Origin: Helianthus annuus
Taxonomy: Eukaryota; Streptophyta; Magnoliopsida; Asterales; Asteraceae
Assembly: GCF_002127325.2 (NCBI RefSeq)
Contig: NC_035441.2
Coordinates: 51,154,663-51,218,662, forward strand
Direction of reading: 5' to 3'
DNA length: 64,000 bases
The notes below the pieces were generated by a model. It saw only the letters and a program-made list of their open reading frames with translations, was not told the DNA's origin and made no database searches. Position numbers and translations under genes: made by a program. Of the stretch, positions 1 to 10,127 are shown piece by piece; positions within the stretch are counted from its first letter, which is position 1, and each line of letters begins with the position of its first letter.

Positions 1-192
1 GGATGAGACACTAATTTATAGAAGAAAGTTAAAGTGAGTAATTTTATGGGTACTAAAATAAGGCAGACAAAATATGATCATAGAATTAATGAAGGATCAT
101 TAATGTGAGGATCATTATTTGAAGAAGTTGTGACTTGTCTATTACTAACAACAAAATAATAGACTAGTTTGAAAATTTCTACTTAAACAAAG

Positions 193-446
193 ACAAATCA
201 CCTTTGGACAGAAGTGAAATCATTTAAGTATGTGTGCAAAGTAATTGTGACAAATCAGCTTTGTCTTTAAATGAGACAATTACCTTAGTTATCCACTTGT
301 TAAGTATGTTAGACATGAATGAATTAAACCAGCTTTGGCCAGAAATGAGACATTCACGTTTATAAGGCATAATTAACATAGCTTCTTATTATACTTGAAC
401 AATTAATAGATGTATCAAATCACCTTTGGTCAGAAGTGATACATCA
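193..446. repeat. degenerate dispersed motif, four copies
   Basis: A motif of about 28 bp, caaatcacctttgg followed by (a/t)cagaagtga, recurs near 193, 250, 327 and 416 with substitutions. The spacing is 57-89 bp, so this is not a simple tandem array. It resembles the family-specific motif series of the LTR elements further right and may mark an undelimited LTR relic. Confidence 0.45.
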
Positions 447-1307
447 GAATCTTATTCAATTTAAGCTATTTTGGTTTTGTGAATAGTTATCTGATTCTGT
501 TTAAGTGTTTTACAAAACCAATTATTTTATAGCAAACCACCTGTTAGCGCTAAAAATTAGTTCACAATAACAGCCTAATGAAGTAATTAGATTTCAGAAA
601 AATCTTGATATTTCGAGAACATATTAGATATCAGATAAAATCAGATTTCGGATAAAATTTAGTTTTCAAAAATTTATGTTTCGAATGAGATTTAGAATTT
701 TTCCGAAATTGTGATTTCGAATAAGATTTAATATAGAATTGAGAAATATCACCTTCCACTACGGAAGGTCTTAGAATGAAGTAATTATTAATTATTAGAC
801 TTATAATTCAGTAACTCTTACTTGCTAGATAATAATATAGAATTGAGAAATAGTTTTAAATTTTGAGTTTTAATTTGAGTTTTAGAAATCATGCCTTCTT
901 AATAACCATTTGGTGCTCAAAAAATGTAAAAATGACAAAACTGAATGAAGTGATGAAATCTTAGAGGGTATAAACTGTTGGGAAATTTTCAGATTATCAG
1001 ATGATCAGAGAGGCGTGTAATCACTCTGAGATCAAATTATTTTGGTGGTTCACCCGAATAATTTAATCGGATACAACTCTAATTTTCGAGAAATAGAACC
1101 AGGGTATGTGTGTATGCGAATTGTCTGAACCAGAATGAAGTTGTGACAAAAAACTGCCTGCAAATTTGAGAGGTTCGGGAAGATTAACTGCCTAATGGCA
1201 GTTATCTCAATTTTGTCTTAAAACTGCCACTTAACTACCATAATTTTGATGTTTCAAAACTATGGTATTTTCCAGAAAATAAAATTTTCTGATGCGGCTC
1301 GACCCCA

Positions 1308-1383
1308 ACCAGGTGCTCTGCCCCTTGGACCCCTCCAGGGGCTGCTGCCCCTTGGACCCTGGTCCCGGGCCCCTTGGAACCCC
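1308..1383. repeat. GC-rich block of repeated gccccttgga units
   Basis: Three copies of gccccttgga(a/c)ccc start near 1320, 1346 and 1369 inside otherwise AT-rich DNA. Flanking caggtgct and caggggct variants partly pair with them. The composition change is abrupt. It could be part of an old LTR or a short CpG-rich relic; no gene is implied. Confidence 0.5.
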
Positions 1384-1560
1384 CGTAGAGTACGGTTTCC
1401 GCCCGTACACTTCGAATTATAATAACTCAAACAAGCGTGCACTCCCGCACCTCCTAACTTGCTTGATGTGTATTATTATTCACTTTGATCACCAAGTCAA
1501 TCCCGATTACACTAAAATATCTAACATAAACTGCGGAGAGATGATCAAATAGTTTGCTAT

Positions 1561-2202
1561 TAGGGGTGTGCGTGGGTCGGTTTGGGTCGGTTTTGACCAA
1601 AAACCATAACCATAACCACGATGTCGGTTAATGGATAACCATAACCATAACCGATCGGTTATGGTGGTTATGGTTATTCGGTTTTGATGGTTATAGCGGG
1701 TCGGTTATGGGTGGTTAACCGTGTATTTAGCTTAGCTAAAAATAGCTTAATTTTTTCAACATGGAATAAATTGTTATTGCATATTTGTATATATTAGTAT
1801 TACATAGTATTAAAAAATACATATAATCTAAAATATTAATACCAATTATTATCGAATATTGAAATAAAGTGATATGATACATTCCATAAATTCAAAAAAC
1901 ATACAACCAAAACCACAAAACGATATGGAAAACCCATAAATACTAAAAATCTTCAACAAAAAAACATCAAATATTAAAAATATGGTGAAAAGTCCTAAAT
2001 CCTATAAAAATTTATTACATGTCGGTTCGGTTATGGTGGGTATGGGAAAAATGATAAACATAACTGACCCGCTACTTTCGGTTTCAAAAAAAAAAAACCA
2101 TTAACCGACCCACCGGTTTTTTATTTGGTTCGGTTTTTTCGGTTCGGTTTTGTCGGTTAATTTGGTTATGGTTCGGTTAATTCGGTTTTTTGCACACCCC
2201 TA
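1561..2202. mobile_element. hAT-like MITE, about 640 bp
   Basis: The element begins taggggtgtgc and ends gcacaccccta, an 11-bp perfect terminal inverted repeat. It is flanked by tttgctat (1553-1560) and tttgctgt (2203-2210), an 8-bp target duplication with one mismatch. TIR and TSD length fit the hAT superfamily. The subterminal DNA is rich in iterated ggttatggttat and cggttcggtttt units facing each other. There is no transposase frame, so it is a non-autonomous (MITE) copy that depended on a transposase in trans. Confidence 0.85.
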
Positions 2203-2210
2203 TTTGCTGT

Positions 2211-3174
2211 CATGAATGCTAGGAGAGTTTTACGAATCACCAGTTAGATATTATGGTATGTAATTGTATTATTCCAATACCATATTTTTGCAATAAACTT
2301 AATCATCGTTTAAAAAATAGTTTTCAAAAGTCGTTAGGTGAAAGGGCTTTTCTTTCGGCTCGGCCGAGACAGTTAAATCCTCAAGAATGGGTTTTGATTG
2401 TGCCTATTATAACGCATCGAATTGATACCGACTGAATGTTCGTACAATGCATGGATAATCCCATTAGTTTATCAAAAGAGTTGTTGGTATGAACATATTT
2501 TAAATAAGCTTAAAAAATGTCAACGATACCTACTGCACTTGCAGTAAAATTAGAGTTGCCAATATATATGAGTTTGGCCAACTTGCATTTTTAGACCATA
2601 ATTATAGTCAAAAGGGATTAATGTTGAATAAAAATTGGGAAACATATACTCAATAGAACTTTGAAAATCTGAATACCAAGTCAACGAAGGCCTAACAACA
2701 AAGGGTTTTGATCACACGTTTCATTCTATAAAAAAAAGAGTTAGTTTATTAGGTAAGACCGGTAATAAAAAAATTATATGCTTTTGAGACAACATAAAAA
2801 AAATAATGATTTTTTTCTCAAAATGCAATGATCTTCTTTCTATTTGAAACGTTAAATGAAATATGTATAAACTAGTGAGATTTTTCTAAGCTCTGTGCCA
2901 AGTATTTAGTCAGTGTCGATTTGTTCCTTTACAATACAAGTACTCACTATAGCAATCGAAAAAAAATAAAAACCCCTCAAATATCCAAAGAAATGTTAAC
3001 ACGTGTTTTATGTGACAAGGATATGTCTAAAAACAAAAAAAAAAAGGAAATTAAAAACAAAACAAAACAAAATATAATCAAATAAATAAACTTTAAAAAT
3101 AGTTAAAATAAAAAAAATCTCTAAAAAGAGTAAAGTAAAAAAAAACAATGTAAAAAATTGTAATATTACCTTAT
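2211..3174. other. AT-rich intergenic DNA
   Basis: No gene is seen. The interval is AT-rich with A-runs (for example around 3030-3130) and has no inverted or direct repeat ends that I could pair. Confidence 0.6.
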
Positions 3175-3352
3175 TTTTATGAATGTATCATTTATATGGT
3201 GACTCTCCACATACATAACTCCTATAACTCTCATCTCTTTGATTTCGTTTGTATTAATGTATGTGCCTATATATAGTGGCATTTGTATATGGTGTATAGA
3301 GATAAATCAATAAGATTTACATTCCCTCATTATCTTATTCTTCACTTTATAT
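3175..3352 (+). repeat. left LTR of copia 0
   Basis: It is nearly identical to 9437-9622, sharing gaatgtatcatttatatgg, a TATA-like tatatata (3268-3275) and the ending ttcactttatat. The first bases (ttttatg against tgttatg) are mutated. It abuts the broken gypsy RT at about 3353 with no spacer, so the true LTR end is probably lost. Confidence 0.75.
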
Positions 3353-4103
3353 GGATAGCGATTCTTAATCATGACTTTGTTCAATTCACGGTAGTCAATG
3401 CACATACGCATTGATCCGTCCTTCTTTTTGACAAACAGTATCGGTGCTCCCCATGGCGATGAGCTTGGTTGTATGAATCCTTTCTCCAACAATTCGTCTA
3501 ATTGGTTCTTTAGTTCCTGCATTTCAACGGGTGCCAAACGGTAAGGTGCTTTGGCAATCGGTGTTGTCCCTGGTAGCAGGTGGATTCTGAATTCAACTTC
3601 CCTGTCTGGCGGCAGTCCTGGCAATTCCTCTGGAAAGACATCTGAAAACTGGGACACTACGGGAATGTCTTTTAATTCTTTTCCTTTAGTGTTAGTGATT
3701 ATAGAAATCAAATACACTATAGATCCTTTTCTTATATAACTTGCAGTTTTCATCACAGAGATGAATTTAGTGGATCTAGATGGCTTATCTCCTTTAATTG
3801 TGATATTTTCATCCCTTGGTGATTTTAGTTGAATTGACTTTTGATCACATAAAATACTGGCTTTATTAGCTATTAACCAATCCATTCCTAAGACGACATC
3901 AAATCCTGCCAGATTCATTGGATAAAGGTTCGCAATAAATTTTTGATTAAAAATTTCTATTCTTGCTCCCTGCAAGACTTCAGAAATCTTAATGGTTTCT
4001 CCATTTGCTGTCTCTACTAAACATTCTTGTGGTAGTTTGGTTAATGATTGATTTAGAAGTTTGCAAAACGAAGTATTAATAAAACTTTGTTTGCACCAGA
4101 GTC
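3353..4103 (-). pseudogene. pol: gypsy 1 protease and N-terminal reverse transcriptase fragment
   Basis: This is the C-terminal half of a retropepsin (active-site DSGA just inside the preceding frame near 4099-4103, then VLGMDWL near 3880) followed by the connector [18 protein letters not shown] and RT fingers with [16 protein letters not shown] and [11 protein letters not shown]. The open frame runs 3975 to 3307, but homology to RT stops at IKNRYP near 3353, where copia 0 LTR sequence begins. The YxDD catalytic motif, RNase H and integrase are missing. A one-base frameshift near 4085-4090 separates it from gag. It cannot encode an active enzyme. Confidence 0.85.
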
Positions 4104-5338
4104 AAATAATACTTTAGCAAAAATATCATTAACTAAAAACGTACCAGCTATGACGTCCGAGATTATCTTGGCTTCATTTGCAGTTAGAACAAATGCTCTA
4201 GCATTTTTAGTGTTCTTGTTGTTTGCAGCTGGAGCAAGTTTCAGACAGTTTGGCTTAATGTGACCTTTTTCTCCACAATTGAAGCACAATCCATTACTGG
4301 ATTTCCTCCTGCAATCTTCTTCCTTGTGTCCAGGTGCCTTGCAGTAATTGCAATGAGTGGAGCATCTTCCAGAATGCTTCTTCTTGCAGATCCTGCAGTA
4401 TGGTGCAGAGGTAGAACCTACATTCCTACGGTTGGAATTTCCAGAACGGAATTCTTGAGTAAGCCTTTGGGTTAGGTTTCTCCTCTGGTCTTCTTCTCTA
4501 GTATGGATTAACTCATCTGTCAAGGTATTAGCTAGTTCTACAGCTTCTTCTATGGTTTGAGGTCTAGCTGCCTTGACTACATGTCTAATCTCTCCGATTA
4601 ATCCCCAGATGTAACGGGAGATTAATACCGGTTCAGGTGATGCAAGGGTTGGTACTATTCTAGCATATTCAAAGAATGTAGTAGTGTACCCCTTACTATC
4701 TACCCCGGTTATTCTAAGATTCAGAAACTTATTTACTATATGTTCCTTTTCATTGGGAGGGCAGAACTTCCTTTCTACCATATTTTTGAACTCCTCCCAT
4801 TCCATGTTATATATCCTATCACTTCCTCTTGACTGGAGGATAGTGTTCCACCATTCTAGGGCTGAATTCTTAAATAAATTAGAAGCAAACATTATCTTAT
4901 CTTCTTCAACACACTTGCTTATTTTCAGAACAGCTTCATTTTCTCTATCCAGCGTAGAGCTGCAATGGGTCCTTCATTGCCCGAGAATTCTATTGGTTTA
5001 CAGGACCAGAATTCTTTGTAAGAACAACCATATGGCATGGTTCATCTTCTTTTGGGAATGGGCACCTGAAGTACGGGTCCATTGTTCACGCTGTGTTCCG
5101 GTTCAGTTGGTCGCTTACTGCTATGCTTACTTTTATTATTCGCTTCTTGAACCGTTTGAATAATAAATGGCATTGCATCTATAATTCCTTGTGCCACTAT
5201 ATGCTGAACGACACTATTATCCATTTGGTTTCCATTGTTATTGTTTTTTAGATTCTCGTTATTCAGATTATCGTTATTCGAGTGGTTGTCGTTTTGGATA
5301 TTATCCTTCTGGTTTTCCTGATTCATTTTGTTGTCCAT
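4053..5338 (-). pseudogene. gag: gypsy 1 gag, broken
   Basis: This is capsid/nucleocapsid protein of a Ty3/gypsy element. The likely start is MDNKMNQ (5338), with an Asn-rich N-terminus, then a retrotransposon gag capsid region (LEWWNTIL, IEEAVELANTLTDEL) and two zinc knuckles, CNYCKAPGHKEEDC and CFNCGEKGHIKPNC. An in-frame TGA interrupts it at 5042-5044, a frameshift lies near 4948, and it ends in LFDSGANK, the start of protease, before another frameshift. The knuckles would bind element RNA during packaging. It follows the extra ORF and precedes protease in normal gypsy order. Confidence 0.85.
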
Positions 5339-5353
5339 CTGAATTTTAAACAT

Positions 5354-5624
5354 TTACCACATATTAATATCACCAATAATATTTGAATATAGCCAATCAC
5401 ATGACACGCACTTTTGGTCAAAAGCGTCGAGCATTGCGACTTTTACTCTATTCATATATTATGCATCTATTACACACCAGTACTGAAATTAAAATTACAA
5501 TACCGACTGAAATATAAAGCTACAATACTAGTAATATGCATCCGTAGTTTTTTTTTCTAACACATACACACATATATTATTATTATATTATATTATATTA
5601 TTATTACCGTTCCCACCATCACAT
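5354..5624 (-). other. spacer between extra ORF and gag
   Basis: This AT-rich stretch has a tat/tta microsatellite (about 5577-5606) between the stop of the upstream ORF and the gag start. No coding signal was seen. It may hold a leader for gag translation. Confidence 0.5.
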
Positions 5625-6488
5625 TCACGGATGTTGATTCATCCAAAAATCCATATTGCGTTCGTCGTATTTCCATACGAGACGCTCTCCCACCTGTCTC
5701 ATTTTCTCATTGCTTTCTAAAATTTCCTCACTGAAAGTCCTAAGTTCTTGTACATTTTCTGCACTCATTGGGGGTGCAGGTTCTAGGACTGGGTTTGGAA
5801 TCTGGGGTGCGGGTTCCTGGTATGGAGGTATAGGGGCCTGGTATGGGTAAGGATTTTCTAAGATCTCCCTAATGTATGCATCGTTATTAAAATAGGGATC
5901 TAGAGTATCTAACCCTGGGTAGGCTCCTAAGTTGGGCATTGGCACGTCTTCGTGTATCGGGTAGCGTTGCACATAGTCTCTAACATCATCCCACCAGGGA
6001 TCATAATTTGGGTCTAGGGGATTTGGTGCAGGTACCCTAGGTATCTCCTCCGGGTTGAAATCATGCATTTCTACTTGATTTCCAAGGTTTTCTATTTCCA
6101 TGGGTTGATCAGGAATTTGTGGTTGTGGTTGGGGTGCTAGCATTTGCTCCAGGTTTGCGTCAGCTGCAGTGGTTGCTAAAATGTGGATATTAGCTATACC
6201 CCTATTGAACATATCCTGGGCATACGCATCGGTTTCTCTTTTGGCTGCGGCTAACACTCGCTGTACTTGTAACTTTTTCATACGTTTCCTACGCTCGTGT
6301 GCTCCCCTACTGAACCATCCCCTCTTTTTCTGAGGAAATGGCTCTTCAGATTGAGCCTTAAACACAAAGATTCCTTCTTCCGTATCAGCAGAGTACCCAG
6401 AGAGGGTAGGCTGAGAAGAGAAGGTGCCTTCGCTTCTAGGAGAACCAGAAAATTGATGATATGCATCAGATGGTCCTTGGTCGCTCAT
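5625..6488 (-). CDS. extra ORF upstream of gag in gypsy 1 (unknown function)
   Basis: An uninterrupted ORF of 287 codons, starting at MSDQGPSDAYHQF (a longer start at 6518 adds ten residues), lies between the primer-binding site and gag on the element's coding strand. It has a Ser-rich N-terminus, a basic stretch (KKRGWFSRGAHERRKRMKK) that could bind nucleic acid or act as a nuclear signal, a Pro/acidic middle with repeated NP and PYP turns, and an acidic helical C-terminus (EEILESNEKMRQVGERLVW). I recognise no catalytic domain. It stayed open while the adjoining gag and pol decayed. It may be a lineage-specific gag extension or accessory protein. Confidence 0.6.
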   Translation of the reverse strand: MSDQGPSDAYHQFSGSPRSEGTFSSQPTLSGYSADTEEGIFVFKAQSEEPFPQKKRGWFSRGAHERRKRMKKLQVQRVLAAAKRETDAYAQDMFNRGIANIHILATTAADANLEQMLAPQPQPQIPDQPMEIENLGNQVEMHDFNPEEIPRVPAPNPLDPNYDPWWDDVRDYVQRYPIHEDVPMPNLGAYPGLDTLDPYFNNDAYIREILENPYPYQAPIPPYQEPAPQIPNPVLEPAPPMSAENVQELRTFSEEILESNEKMRQVGERLVWKYDERNMDFWMNQHP

Positions 6489-6621
6489 ACTATAAACTAA
6501 CAGATAGTCAGATAACACATAACAAGAAAATACAATTATGCACGTATTCCTGTTATTTATTTCCTAACACTTTGAATTTTGATGTCAGCAGAACACTTCT
6601 GTGGCTGAATCAGTGGCATAA

Positions 6622-6632
6622 CTCTGATACCA
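6622..6632 (-). other. primer-binding site, initiator tRNA-Met type
   Basis: The minus strand reads tggtatcagag five bases downstream of the LTR end, the usual match to the 3' end of initiator tRNA-Met. It primes minus-strand cDNA synthesis and fixes the element's orientation and LTR boundary. Confidence 0.85.
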
Positions 6633-6637
6633 CCTTC

Positions 6638-8066
6638 TGTCACAGCCCCTGATCCCTGATTCCCGGGAACGGTCGGCCGCGAGCCAGTTTAGGTGGTATC
6701 ACGTTATTATCCAATTTGGCAGGGGAAACTTTCATCAGGACCGTAGTTAAGAAATATTTTATCAGAGTAAACCACCACATTTTATACCATTAAACACATA
6801 GGTAAAACCCAAGTTTTCAGTATACACACTTTTATAGGAATAAATCCAATTTTATTTAACAAAACATCTATTTTATTCTTAGGTAACTTTATTGTCACTT
6901 TTCCAAGCCTTTAGTGCTGTCTAGCTGGCTTCGATTTGGCTTTCACATTTTGTTACCTGAAGCGTGTTTTAAAAAATTTTGTCAGTAGGAAATACTGGTG
7001 AGTGAATCCCAGTTTAACCAAGTTTAAGTAAAACCATTTCACAGTGTATAGTATTGAGGGCGCATCCGCAATTACATTTGTTTCCAAGATATAACAATTA
7101 ACATCAGTGGTACTCTCGTACTCAACTTGTGGAAATGTTACTCCTTGACCAGGTGGTAACAAATTTTGTATACAAAACCCCAACATACCCACTATAATTG
7201 TATTCTTACAAATACTCAATAACTGTTATTCGCATGGAAAAGTATTTAAGGTTTTGTAAAAACAATAAATATAAAGTTTTCAAAAGTGGATCAACTCACA
7301 TTGCTGTTTTAGGGTTTTCAGTAAGGATTTCCTGGGAATAAACGTGTGTTAGTATAATAACCCATTTTAACATTAGTAATACCCTCCCCGAGACGGCATT
7401 CCAATGACTACGTCGGGCAGAACCACGACAGCCGTTACGGAACCCTAGATCAATCGGGTAGAGTATCTAATACGTCTCAGGGGTGATAATACTTACATCA
7501 TAGCAGAACCTTGCTATTTAGGGGGTAAAATACCCGGGTAGAGTGTCTACACTTCAGAATTTAAGTAAGAAAGAAAGATTTGAGCGACGGAAAGTGAAAT
7601 CCCGAGGCCTCCTTATATAGGGCCTGAAACTGGGTTTCTCGCGGCCTGCATAAAACAAGCACAAGGCTTACGTTTCCAGCGTCAATGCTAGGTCAATGCG
7701 TAGCTTGTCTGGATCACCACTAGGCTCGACACGATGCTGACACATGTCATCACCGGGCTGCGCCACATTCTAAGACTCCCGCGGCCCGCGTAAGGGTAAG
7801 CTTAAGCTTACGCGGCCCGCCTGAACTAAAGAAATCAGACGGAATCCGGTTCTAACCCTAATACCGCCCACGTAAATGTTGGGGTGGGTCTACGCGACCC
7901 GCCTCAACTTAAATAAACTTGTTTTTAATTATTTTTAATGTCATATTATATTTCGGGGTCGGTTTTCACATATGAGGTATATTTAAAGACATATTAGGAC
8001 ATTTTAAATATTTTTAGGGTGTCGGAAAAATAATCGAGGGTGTCGGTTTAATTGAGGATTGTTACA
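6638..8066 (-). repeat. 5' LTR of gypsy 1
   Basis: On the minus strand it begins tgtaacaatcc and ends ggggctgtgaca (TG...CA, 1429 bp), next to the primer site. A TATA box (tatataagg, 7611-7619) is preceded 18 nt upstream by ctcgcggcctgc, one of several variants of a gcggcccgcgtaag motif between 7638 and 7905. Two of these form an inverted repeat, ccgcgtaag/cttacgcgg (7786-7815). No partner LTR is in the window because the 3' half of the element is deleted. Confidence 0.85.
7611..7649 (-). promoter_or_regulatory. predicted LTR promoter of gypsy 1
   Basis: A minus-strand tatataagg (7611-7619) lies downstream of the family motif at 7638-7649. Transcription would start about 30 bp further, near 7580, and run toward the primer site. 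The TATA match is strong; the role of the motif is inference. Confidence 0.55.
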
Positions 8067-9196
8067 TAAGAAGTTAGTTGAAACACCTTATGGATGTAAT
8101 TATTGTGCACCAATACTCCAATAAACATACATAGAAAATTTGTACATGGTTATTATGGCATCTCAATGTACATAGTGTACAAACATGGTACAATATAAAT
8201 TTTACAAATGAAGTAAGTGTTTAAGACATCCTTGCATATACTATAAATTCAATGAGGAGGTATGTGTGTCAACACTCCTAAAGAGTGTATGCACATACAT
8301 TGTTGGTCAAAGTGGAAAGGAGTACGAGAATGTATATTTATAAAGTTAAAAAAGATAGTATGGACTAAAATAGTCGATTCAAATGTGGTATAATCGACTT
8401 ACTAATGAGCTCAGCAAAGAGAGAAATACATAAATTGTAGTGTATCCATTTGCTTTCATTAAAAGAACAATATGAGGTTTATGAGTATTCTAATATATGT
8501 TGATGATATCATTGAATCTACTGAAAAGATAAAAATGAGCTCAATTATTAAAGGAAGAATTTGCAAATTAAAGATGGTATTGCAAATACGTGGCTTGATA
8601 TGTAGAACAAGCATTTGCATTATTATCCATCAATCATAATACATCTAGAAGATGGTGGACATTTTTATACACACAAAGCTTATGGTATACGTACATTTTA
8701 TGATGTCCAAGTAGTTGGTATAGAAAATGACTCTTATCATCTCCTACCAAAGAAGCAAAGATCATTGGTCCAGAGGTACCATAGTTAAATACAAATTGTA
8801 TATCTTGCTAGTATGTATACACGGACACATGTCATGAAATTCATTGACAAGATATAACTCGTGTATAGCGAGGAGATAATGCAATGAGTAAAACATATAT
8901 TTTTATACCCTTAAGGTACAAAAGATAAGGATTCATATTTTACTAACCCATCAACAAGTTTGGTTAGTTTTGTAAGTGCAGGGAATGTAACAAAACATAT
9001 TCATGGATCTTATGGTATCTACTTACAAGTGAAGGCAATTAAAATTTCACATGAAGATCATACTTCAATGCTCATTGAATTATTTGACATTAATGGAGCA
9101 AGCAACATACCAAGCTGCACATCAATGGATTACGAAGTTTTGAGCAAGTTTCAAAGAAGCCGGACCTGAGTCACTCATAGGATACATGTAAAAATG
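8067..9196 (+). pseudogene. pol: decayed copia 0 RT/RNase H end
   Basis: This is a heavily mutated plus-strand copia pol relic. The recognisable pieces are tatgttgatgatatcatt, encoding YVDDII (the RT catalytic site, near 8497-8515), and copia-like text around 8960-9169 (an open stretch with HEDHTSMLIELFDINGASN). Stops and frameshifts occur every few dozen codons. Upstream genes are missing, and the relic begins exactly at the gypsy 1 LTR end. Confidence 0.65.
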
Positions 9197-9397
9197 AGGG
9201 GGAGCATTATACAAGTTGCACTCTTTTTCCCTTAACTAAGTTTTATCCCAATGGGTTTTCTTAGTAAGGTTCTTAATGAGGCAACATACCTGATCCAAAA
9301 TTATCAGGGGGAGATAATACGCGTTGCACTCTTTTTCCCTTTGCTGAGGTTTTGTCCCACTAGGTTTTCCTAGCAAGGTTTTTAACGAGGCAGCATC
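9197..9397 (+). repeat. tandem duplication of the copia 0 3' leader, each with a purine tract
   Basis: Two units (9197-9287 and 9306-9397) share gggggag, then gcactctttttccctt, gttttc(c/t)tag(c/t)aagg and aa(c/t)gaggcag/aacat. Each starts with a polypurine-like gggggag, and a third, caagggggag, directly precedes the LTR and is the probable real tract. Confidence 0.75.
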
Positions 9398-9436
9398 ACC
9401 AAGCGTATTAAAGGTATGTGGATAGTCAAGGGGGAG

Positions 9437-9622
9437 TGTTATGAATGTATCATTTATATGGTGACTCTCTACATACATAACTCCTATAACTCCTATCTCT
9501 TTGATTTCTTTTGTATTAATGTATGTGCCTATATATAGTGGCATTTGTATATGGTGTATAGAGATAAATCAATAAGATTTACATTCCCTCATTCTCTTAT
9601 TCTTCTCTTTATATTGCTAATA
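9437..9622 (+). repeat. right LTR of copia 0
   Basis: It starts tgttatgaatg directly after the purine tract and ends near tgctaata. It has a TATA-like tatatata at 9530-9537. It closely matches 3175-3352. The last bases are uncertain because the left copy is truncated. Confidence 0.75.
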
Positions 9623-9721
9623 GGTTTAGTTGTTTTACAATACTTATCATTTATTTATTATCATACCTTTTGCTGTTGAGCATATTTAATACTTTATTTA
9701 TACCTTTTGTTGTTTAGCTTA

Positions 9722-10118
9722 GAGTAAACGGTAGAAATGGCCCCTAAGGTTTGGCCACTTTTGTTACTTTAGTCCAAAACTCAAACCTTTTGAATTTGGG
9801 TCCCTATGCTTTCAATTTTGTTTCCATTTCATCCAAAATCAAAATTTGGTCAAATTTTGTTGCCATTTTCATGAATGGCAAAATGATTTTTTAACGTTTT
9901 GTTATAACAAATTAAAAAATCTGACCATTTTGCCCTTCATTAAAAGGGAGAAAAAGGACAAAAAAACTGGATGTTAACTGAAAAATCTTACAAGATTTTG
10001 ATTTTAGATGAAAATGGCAACAAAATTGAAATCATAGGGACCTAGATTCAAAAGTTTGAGTTTTGGACTAAAGTGGCAAAAGTGACCAAATCTTAGAGAC
10101 CATTTTGGCAGTTTATTC
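9722..10118. mobile_element. Mutator-type MITE, 397 bp
   Basis: A perfect 9-bp target duplication, tttagctta, flanks it (9713-9721 and 10119-10127). The ends gagtaaac and gtttattc are inverted with one mismatch, and the inverted terminal regions extend over roughly 100 bp each (ttttggactaaagtggcaaaa at one end pairs with the inverse at the other). The long TIR and 9-bp TSD are hallmarks of the Mutator superfamily. There is no transposase frame. Confidence 0.9.
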
Positions 10119-10127
10119 TTTAGCTTA

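Larger units (their letters stand above)
1..1560. other. AT-rich DNA without a recognisable gene
   Basis: No reading frame here resembles a known protein, and the short frames are interrupted and compositionally AT-rich. The stretch holds a degenerate motif series (193-446), an inverted ccttcc/ggaagg pair near 752-769, and a GC-rich block (1308-1383). It may be decayed transposon or LTR sequence, but no ends or target duplications could be found. Confidence 0.6.
3353..8066 (-). mobile_element. truncated Tekay-like Ty3/gypsy element (gypsy 1)
   Basis: Reading from right to left: 5' LTR (6638-8066), tRNA-iMet primer site, an extra ORF of 287 residues, broken gag, then protease and the first part of RT, ending abruptly at about 3353. 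RNase H, integrase, polypurine tract and 3' LTR are absent. The RT text ([26 protein letters not shown]) and the two CCHC knuckles match the chromovirus/Tekay (Del) group. It lies inside the copia 0 relic. Confidence 0.8.
3175..9622 (+). mobile_element. small Ty1/copia relic (copia 0) surrounding a gypsy element
   Basis: Two direct repeats of about 180 bp (3175-3352 and 9437-9622) act as short LTRs. Between them lie a truncated minus-strand gypsy element (3353-8066) and a decayed plus-strand copia pol end (8067-9196) leading to a purine tract caagggggag (9427-9436) directly before the right LTR. Copia gag, protease and integrase are missing. No convincing 5-bp target duplication joins the outer ends, so a deletion or rearrangement after insertion of the gypsy element is likely. 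Confidence 0.65.

Noticed and set aside
1292..1552. Pro/Gly-rich frame over the GC block as a gene
   Set aside because: The composition is an effect of the repeated gccccttgga units; both strands are open and there is no similarity to a known protein.
8067..9180. An active copia RT at the YVDDII site
   Set aside because: Stops and frame changes occur throughout; only a relic remains.
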